Source: Phymorhynchus buccinoides (Eukaryota; Mollusca; Gastropoda; Neogastropoda; Raphitomidae). Taken from it: a stretch of DNA of 64,000 nt. This document shows, piece after piece, positions 57,401-64,000 of the stretch. The translations under genes were made by a program, and so were the position numbers. How positions within the stretch are numbered: position 1 is the stretch's first letter; every line of letters begins with the position of its first letter. The DNA is taken from positions 14,336,811 to 14,400,810 of the forward strand of contig CM065690.1 of assembly GCA_017654935.2 (NCBI GenBank). Direction: 5' to 3'. Under the pieces are notes generated by a model that did no database searches, was not told the origin of the DNA, and was given only the letters and a program-made list of their open reading frames with translations.

Positions 57401-58406
57401 GTTCTCCAAAGAAAACAGCTTTGGGCATCCAGCACCGTGTGAAATGATGAGCTATAGGGTACAATGATGAAGGTGCCATGTCGTGAGTTGTACTGTTTTT
57501 GTGTTGTTGTTGTTGTTGTTTTTAGGTTTGTGGACGTTGTTAAGAATCGTTGATGTGAGGTGTTTTTTTATACGTGGTCGAATTTTACGCGGTGGCAGTC
57601 CCGAGATAACCATAGCTGTTGATGGCACTATAACAGACTAACTTAACTAGGCATCCTAGAGTCGGCCATGTCGGGTTCAAATTCCCAGCGTGGTCAAATA
57701 TGTAGCAACTGGCCATCCTTCACTTCTTCCAGGTGAGTGCCAACAGTCAACACTTTAGATTCATTGGCACACAGCTGTTCCGTCCCACACAAAATCAATC
57801 TGTTTAGTTAAAAGACTGAATCTAGAAATCTTAGATAAAAACTGCACCAAGCATTTTGTTTGTAAAACTATTTGGGCTGAATGTTCTTCATTGTATTTTT
57901 TAATATATTTCTTCCATCAGATTTATAGTAAAAACTCATTTGTTGAGCAGTATCATGCAACATGCTTTGTAGAAAATGTTCTTGAATAACACACTTAGTA
58001 TCGCAAACATAAATAAAATTGCCCATGAGTGAGAATCTAGCAATATCCACTGACTAGAAGTAGTTTAGTCACATACTACAACATAATTCTTCTCTGTTGT
58101 TTATGAAAAGTGTTTTATGGTAAACTACAGTTGGCTTGAAAACAAATTGATGAAAATATAGATAAACTAAAATGTTCTTCCCGAAACAGCTGTGGGCACC
58201 ATACCGGTAGAGATACCAGGTCGGACAAGAACTAAGGAAATAAAAACGAAACCCTAAAACTACTTTTTGACCCAGCCAGTCAGGTCTCCCTGTAGTGGGT
58301 CCTCAACACGATGCCGCGTCAGGAAGGAACGGCTAAGTTTAGAGGAAAACAACAACAACCAATTACTGTGAGTTGACTCTTGACAGCAACTGTTGATGGA
58401 CGGCGC
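57401..58406. other. Unannotated sequence, weak tRNA-like SINE trace
   Basis: GGGTTCAAATTCCCAG at about 57674 resembles a pol III box B and may be the remnant of a SINE head, but no box A is evident. The rest shows nothing. Confidence 0.35.
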
Positions 58407-58522
58407 TGCAGAGTGGTACAGTGGTAGCGCGTTCGCCTCGTGTCAAGTAAACCCGAGTTCGAACCTGGGCACAAGGGACTTTTCCTCTCGTTTTACACCA
58501 GGCCTTACGGTCTGAACGTGGA

Positions 58523-58553
<31 letters not shown>

Positions 58554-58788
58554 CCGTGTGCCCATGCACTTAGCATACGTTAAACCCAGTGGCAACGAAA
58601 AAGATGTCATTTGGTCAAAATTTACCACCACCACCTTTCCTTCCTCATCAGTCATACAAAAAATCGCATGCAAAAAAAATAATAAAAAATTGGGTGGCGC
58701 GCCTCTGGCTGCGACGCGCTCTCCAGGTGGGAGCAACCCGAATTTTACAGAGACGCCTCTGTGACTATAAAGTACCTAATACCTAATG
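58407..58788 (+). mobile_element. tRNA-headed SINE (family S, short variant), copy 2
   Basis: Nearly identical to 21500-21870: box A AGTGGTACAGTGGTAGCGCG, box B GAGTTCGAACC, the same body and 3' domain, and a TACCTAA tail. Slightly better box A than copy 1. Confidence 0.9.
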
Positions 58789-59324
58789 ACAAACTAATCA
58801 TTAGACAGTTACAATCCCTCCTAAATTAGTATGATAATATAAACGATCAAGAATTGAAGAAGAAAAAACAAAACACTTTTTTGTGTCCAGTGTATGTGTT
58901 TGTGAACCTAAGAAACAAACTCAATTAAACTTTAACTTTAATTCCTAAATTAGTAGTCATAGTCTCTCACAACAAGACTACGCTGTAACGTGAGTTTCTG
59001 TAGGAAACCATTCATTGTACAAACTCATAACTTTATATTACTATTATTTGTCTCCAGCAGTTTATTAGCCTCCCCCCAACCTAGCACTCAAAAACGACGC
59101 GTAGCTCCGATGGTTCAAGGGAGGTAAACGTAGGACAGCTTTCCTTCAGTTGTGGCTGTTGCCTCCCTTGACTAACAAAAAAACAAACCCACCACTCCGC
59201 GAGATAGCATAAGAGTAGCGCTATTGTACATCTATCTAAGTGACTTCTTTTCTTTAAAATTCTAAGCAAGTCCTGTTTGGAAAATTCTAAGAAACCCTTT
59301 GTTGAAAATGTTAGGCAACGCCTG
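58789..59324. other. Unannotated sequence
   Basis: No gene or repeat recognised; moderately AT-rich. Confidence 0.5.
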
Positions 59325-59368
<44 letters not shown>

Positions 59369-59445
59369 TGTGTGTGTGTGTGTGTGTCTGTGTGTCTGTG
59401 TGTCTGTGTCTGTCTGTGTCTGTGTCTGTGTGTGTGTGTGTGTTA
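59325..59445. repeat. (TG)n / (TCTG)n microsatellite
   Basis: TG run with TCTG variants; a near-duplicate TTCTAAGCAACTCCTG phrase flanks it. Confidence 0.95.
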
Positions 59446-59571
59446 GTTAAATTCTAAGCAACTCCTGTTTTCAAAACTCAAAATCAAATCAAGCAACAGC
59501 ACAAGTTATCAACAAATATTTAAAGAATACCACCCCACCTAGACTATAAATCTGATATTCATCACTACTTG

Positions 59572-59775
59572 TGGCGGCACCATAGCCGATGAGGTTTAAC
59601 CGAGGCGTGGTTACTGCTACACGTACTTATCTGTATTGTTAAAAATTCGGGACTTTACTGGTGTTGCACTGCCTCCGGGCATTGCCTCCAGTATCGTTCC
59701 CACCATCCTTGTATCTACAAATGTCCCATATGTGTCTGTTCCAGACAGAGAGGACGTAAAACACCATTTTTCATT
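59572..59775 (+). repeat. Dispersed repeat family R3, copy 4
   Basis: Same orientation and ends as copy 1. Confidence 0.85.
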
Positions 59776-59828
59776 CATTCACCTAGACTATAAATTATGG
59801 TACGTAGAAATTATTGACAAAAGAAGGA

Positions 59829-59830
<2 letters not shown>

Positions 59831-59880
<50 letters not shown>

Positions 59881-59904
59881 GTGTGTGTGTGGAGGGGGGG
59901 GGGG
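59831..59904. repeat. (TG)n and poly-G
   Basis: TG run followed by a G run. Confidence 0.95.
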
Positions 59905-60104
59905 TGATGGTGGAGAAAAGAATTGACAGGAAGAAAAAAGCAAGCGCGAGCATGTACATAGTTATGCTATACAGACCTACACATTTTCTTGAAAGCGCGT
60001 GCATAATGCTCGTCTACGAACTGAATTCTGTGGATACGCTAACTTGCAAATATGATACTATATGACTTTGTCTAAGCATAAAGTATATCTATGACATTAA
60101 ATTG

Positions 60105-60245
60105 TTATGCATGTGTTGTTGTAAAACAAGTCCATTGTGTGTGTTGTGCATTTAAAACTATATAATTGAAAATATTTTGTATGCGTGTGTTGTTGTAAAC
60201 AAGTCCCGTGTGTGTCTGTTGTGCATTTAAAATTATATAATTAAA
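60105..60245 (+). repeat. Tandem duplication of about 70 bp
   Basis: GTGTTGTTGTAAAACAAGTC ... TTAAAACTATATAATTGAAA occurs twice in succession. Confidence 0.8.
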
Positions 60246-60435
60246 AGGAAATTTATCTGAAACGGTCATATTTTCTGTACTTTGTTTCAAAATGTTTATG
60301 ACATTGGCAACATGTTTTGTCTTAATATTAAGCACTGCTGTTTTGTTCTCAAGTGATCATAATTATCATCATGTGTGTTTTGATTTAATGGTATTGTCAT
60401 TTATGTTTTTGAAGCACATCTTGGTTTTTCATGTA

Positions 60436-60643
60436 GGGGAAGACGGGGTAAAAAGCGCATGGGCGGGTAAGAAGCCCACCCCAATTATTTCATGAAATAA
60501 TTTCAGTCTCATTTTGCCCATGAGACGAGCGTTAATGTCTAGCATTCGTCTCATGGGCAAATTTGACTGAAATTTTCTTTATTTCATGAGATAATTGGGG
60601 TGGGCGTCTTACCCGCCCATGCGCTTTTTACCCCGTCTTCCCC
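60436..60643. mobile_element. Palindromic MITE, family P, copy 3 (208 bp)
   Basis: Same ends as copies 1 and 2, TA at 60434-60435 and 60644-60645, with a short deletion in the left arm. Confidence 0.9.
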
Positions 60644-60695
60644 TATATTATAACGTGTTTCGTTTTCGCTGTGCCAATTGTAGACATCGCCACTC

Positions 60696-60943
60696 TCAAA
60701 GATCCACCAGATCACGTAACAAAATCACAGGTTTCACGTGTTTTCCCTCTTATAACTGGAAAGACATTTTGTTTTGACCAAGTCTGACTCCCATTTAAAT
60801 GGCCCCAAATTCAAACCGACACATCAGTTTAAAGAGCAGCCTCAATTCCAAGTTGGGGAAATTTGGATGTGGGTCACAGCTACCCAGAAAAAACCCCAAG
60901 GGATTTAATCGTGGCGCGTCACTGGGTCTTGAATTTCTCTCTA
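60696..60943 (+). repeat. Dispersed repeat family R4, copy 2
   Basis: Matches 20921-21170 but lacks the 90-bp tandem units on its left. Confidence 0.75.
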
Positions 60944-61106
60944 AGAGATAATAAAGTTGTTTGAGTTGAGTTGAGTATCTTTTCCCACGACTGATTTGCA
61001 CGCACCTCCATCATAGCCCTTATTAATCGGACATTTAGCTTTCTCCCCCCCAACTCCCCCCCTCCCCCTCTCTATCTCTTTCCCTTCCCTTGTCCTTATC
61101 CTTACC

Positions 61107-61128
61107 CCCCCCCCCCCCCCCCCCCCCC

Positions 61129-61191
<63 letters not shown>

Positions 61192-61250
61192 CCCCCCCCC
61201 CCCCCACCCCCCCCCCCCCCCCCCCCCCCCCCCACCCCACCCCCCCCCCC
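61107..61250. repeat. Interrupted poly-C tract, about 145 bp
   Basis: C runs broken by single A or T; the mirror of the poly-G tract at 45.7 kb. Gly-rich and Pro-rich ORFs here are artefacts. Confidence 0.95.
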
Positions 61251-61489
61251 ACCTCTTTCCCATTTCTCCAACCGTTTGATCCCACCAGCAGAGAGGCCAC
61301 AATGGGCCACTAGCCAAATGTTGATTGAGGATAATGGCCGCTGATCGCTCTATCCAAATTCCGCTATACATAAAATGCTGGAGGTGTTATGCGATTATAC
61401 AATTCCTACACAAATTCTGCTCAAATTCTGCTCCCATATTTTTTGGGGGTGGGGGTGGGGGTGGGTTTGGGGGTGGGAGGTGGTTTAGA

Positions 61490-61695
61490 GAGAAAATGGA
61501 GTTTTACGTCCTCTTGGTCTGAATCAGACACACATGGGACAATTGTAAATACAAATATGGCTGGAACAATACTGGAGGCAATGCCGGGAGGCAGTACGAA
61601 ACCAGTAAAGTCCCGATTTTTTAAAATTAATACAGATAGCTGTAGCGGTGACCACGCCTCGGTTAAACCTCATCGGCTATGGCACCGCCACAAGT
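61490..61695 (-). repeat. Dispersed repeat family R3, copy 5 (inverted)
   Basis: Reverse complement of copy 1; its left edge follows a GGGGGT-rich stretch. Confidence 0.85.
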
Positions 61696-62517
61696 GTATC
61701 ATTTGGTATGAACATTAAGTGGGAGGTGGTTTTATCCGAAGCACGAAATTAATTCACAACGGAGTTATGCCAACTTGATGGTGGTTTGCACCACGTCCGC
61801 TACTTATCTTTTTGCGGTTTTTTTCTTCTTTTTTTATGCGCAAGGAAATACGCAGAACAGTCCTTTTTTGTAACCCCTTTTTTTAATTAGTCGTTCCTAT
61901 TTTCTGCGTGGTATGTTAATATTTAATAGACGATTTCCAGAAGAAGAAAAACAAGGGGAGAGTACTTCGTGAAAATTTTGAGTTGTTTACCTTCATTACT
62001 CGGTCAAATGCCATAGCAACAAAGCAACAATGGCGTCGAAGCTTGAAACCGCAGGATGCGAGTCAGCGACTTGCAAACATTTTTTTAAAGAGAAAAATTA
62101 GGGGTGGCCAGTGGCCACAAACTGATAAAACTTGCAAATTGACATTTATTTTTATAGAATGACGCACGGTGTTCTAAGTGCTGTATTTCTGCTCAAACAC
62201 ACGAGTCGATAGGCTACGAGAGCTGATGGTAGAGTGACTTCCCAATGTTTGACCGATTGAATTAGGCAAGATCACTCCCACACACCATGAAATTACTCCC
62301 CTTAATTATTTCTGAACAATTCCTATTGCTTTTAGTACGTACATCTCTTTTGTCCATGTTTGCCAGTGGAGCAAAAGCCATCGACGACACTTCGCCTTCA
62401 CACTTAACTTGTTTTTTTGGGGTCAGTTCGTTCAGTAGCTCTGGTTTTGAGTAATTTATTGACCAACATAACATATTTTGCCACATTTAAATCAAAGAAC
62501 AACAATAATAGCAAGCA
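61696..62517. other. Unannotated sequence, one start-like motif
   Basis: CAACAATGGCGTCGAAGC at about 62026 resembles a YY1/TISU-type start and opens a 23-codon frame (MASKLETAGCESATC...). No homology recognised; candidate only. Confidence 0.3.
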
Positions 62518-62723
62518 ACAAGCTTAAAACCTATGTCACTAAAAGGCATCAAATTGGGCTCTATTTATATCCAATGACTCTATTGTCTCAGTTTTGGGAA
62601 GTAAGGATAGACCTTATTTTATATAAGAATCCCCAATACATGTACTCTCAGACGGAATTTGTTATCTACCCCAAGTAAATTTGATGGAATTTGTTGGCTG
62701 AAATATGGCTGGCGGTGAAAGGG
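62518..62723. mobile_element. piggyBac-type MITE, left-truncated copy
   Basis: Matches 23155-23349 and keeps the right end TGGCGGTGAAAGGG plus TTAA (62724-62727). The left terminus is missing. Confidence 0.8.
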
Positions 62724-62767
62724 TTAAAAGCTTATTATAATATGCGAAAGTACAATCATGCGTTACA

Positions 62768-62770
<3 letters not shown>

Positions 62771-62799
<29 letters not shown>
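62771..62799. repeat. Poly-A tract (29 nt)
   Basis: Uninterrupted A run; could be a retroposon tail but no body is recognised. Confidence 0.9.
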
Positions 62800-62801
<2 letters not shown>

Positions 62802-62865
62802 AAATAAAGTTCCATCAGTTTTCAAGTTCTCAAGAGGCAAATGGGTAAGAAAGAAAAAAAAGTAA

Positions 62866-63197
62866 CGAAGCTTCATGCTAAACCAAGAAGACAAAGAATC
62901 AAACCAAAATAACGAAGCTTCATGCTAAACCAAGAAGACAAAGAATCAAACCAAAAGTAACGAAGCTTCATGCTAAACCAAGAAGACAAAGAATCAAACC
63001 AAAAGTAACGAAGCTTCATGCTAAACCAAGAAGACAAAGAATCAAACCAAAAGTAACGAAGCTTCATGCTAAACCAAGAAGACAAAGAATCAAACCAAAA
63101 GTAACGAAGCTTCATGCTAAACCAAGAAGACAAAGAATCAAACCAAAAGTAACGAAGCTTCATGCTAAACCAAGAAGACAAAGAATCAAACCAAAAA
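62866..63197. repeat. 48-bp minisatellite, about 7 copies
   Basis: The unit starts AGTAACGAAGCTTCATGCTA and is nearly invariant. Its length is a multiple of three, so one reverse frame is open with a 16-residue repeat, but there is no sign that it is a gene. Confidence 0.95.
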
Positions 63198-63253
63198 GCA
63201 ATTCTGCAACAAGGGCATCGCTGAGCTCTCGAAATCGAGGGTGGTGGTGCTAG

Positions 63254-63405
63254 GGGGGGGGGGGGGGGGGGGGGGTCATAGGGGGGAGCTGGGTGGGGGG
63301 GGGGCTAGGGGTGGTGCTAGGCTGCTAGGGGGGGGAGCTGGGGAGGGGGGGGGGGGGGGCTTAGCACCGGCTGTGGGTGCTGCAGCCAAAGCGGCGAGTT
63401 GGCCT

Positions 63406-63436
<31 letters not shown>

Positions 63437-63440
63437 GCGG
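63254..63440. repeat. Poly-G rich block
   Basis: Several long G runs interspersed with GCTAGG motifs. Further runs: poly-C at 63547-63562 and poly-G at 63806-63825. Confidence 0.9.
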
Positions 63441-63870
63441 GGGGATCTTCCCCAACGCCAGCTGTCCTCAAATCCCTTTGGCCGAGAGAGAGAGAGTGGG
63501 AGTGTGCCCTGGGCGCAAGGGCTTCTCCACTATATACAAATTCTAGCCCCCCCCCCCCCCCCTGGAATAGCATCTAACCCCCTCCCCCCCCCTCCCTCCC
63601 CTCTGCTATCTGGCAGTCGTGGTCGGACACGACAGACATGTGTGCCAGTCTATGACAAGTCGGGTAGCAGAGGATTGCAGCTACCACTGTGGAGGGCTGG
63701 GCTAACATAGATCATATTTACGGGTGGCGATGCCTTGCCCAGGGTACATCCCCATGCGCTCTCTTGACCAAAACAGGACTCGAGGACCACCACCGGCGGG
63801 GTTTGGGGGGGGGGGGGGGGGGGGGAAGGTCCCCAAAGGCCAACCAATCCCTTTGGGCCGCAGCAGCACT
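63361..63870. repeat. Inverted pair of a dispersed repeat
   Basis: 63361-63545 (GTTGGCCTTTGGGG, GTGCCCTGGGCGCAAGGGC) resembles the reverse complement of about 63720-63870 (GCCTTGCCCAGGGTACATCC, CCCCAAAGGCCAACC). The arms are diverged and separated by about 170 bp. Confidence 0.6.
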
Positions 63871-64000
63871 AACAACCGGAGCTATGATGGCCTCCTGGTT
63901 TTGAGAGTCGTTGTCTTTGACAAAAGATGACCGATTATGGACCCTGACTTTCTGTTAGTAACCAGCCGCGGGGCAAAAGCTGGTTGATGTTTTCCGGGGC

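Noticed and set aside
61090..61344. Pro-rich or Gly-rich ORFs
   Set aside because: They are produced by interrupted poly-C/poly-G tracts.
62873..63181. ORF with a 16-residue repeat on the minus strand
   Set aside because: It follows only from a 48-bp minisatellite unit divisible by three; it has no promoter, domain or related copy.

Overview
The window looks like an animal, most probably molluscan (gastropod-like), nuclear genome. The evidence is spliced genes with GT/AG introns, a GRL101/LGR-type receptor, a SLC22-type transporter exon, APE-type LINEs, tRNA-headed SINEs, several MITE families and very abundant simple repeats. The taxonomic call is inference; I see no rRNA, mitochondrial or other decisive marker.

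Layout. 1-2.7 kb: repeats, a Tc1/mariner-type MITE, a SINE, then the last exon of an SLC22-like organic-cation transporter whose C-terminal 21 codons are repeated six times in tandem. 2.7-5.0 kb: simple repeats and a TTAA-flanked piggyBac-like non-autonomous element. 5.0-11.6 kb: a LINE with intact endonuclease and reverse transcriptase motifs, in the same reading frame as a 2.4-kb GAT-based repeat encoding an Asp/Asn/Gly/Cys peptide. 11.7-18.7 kb: a 214-bp palindromic MITE abutting about 89 copies of a 76-bp satellite. 18.7-27.8 kb: a dense patchwork of MITEs, a pogo/Tigger-like element, a SINE, a 28-bp minisatellite and a broken receptor fragment.

28.0-41.1 kb (minus strand) holds the main gene. 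Five exons join in frame into a predicted 1,336-aa receptor: signal peptide, two CUB domains, LDLa, C-type lectin domain, four more LDLa modules, leucine-rich repeats and a rhodopsin-class seven-helix domain. Its first intron (about 6.9 kb) is almost entirely a 28-bp minisatellite of about 216 copies.

42-64 kb is mostly repeats: a CR1/L2-type LINE tail, long TG/CT/GA/CA and poly-G/C tracts, and a second LINE (49.9-53.6 kb) inserted inside a (TC)n array and dead by catalytic mutation and frameshift. A mosaic of dispersed families, a U2 snRNA-like fragment, a THAP-like first-exon fragment and another SINE complete it. Only the receptor and the transporter exon are convincing host genes; everything else recognisable is mobile or repetitive DNA.
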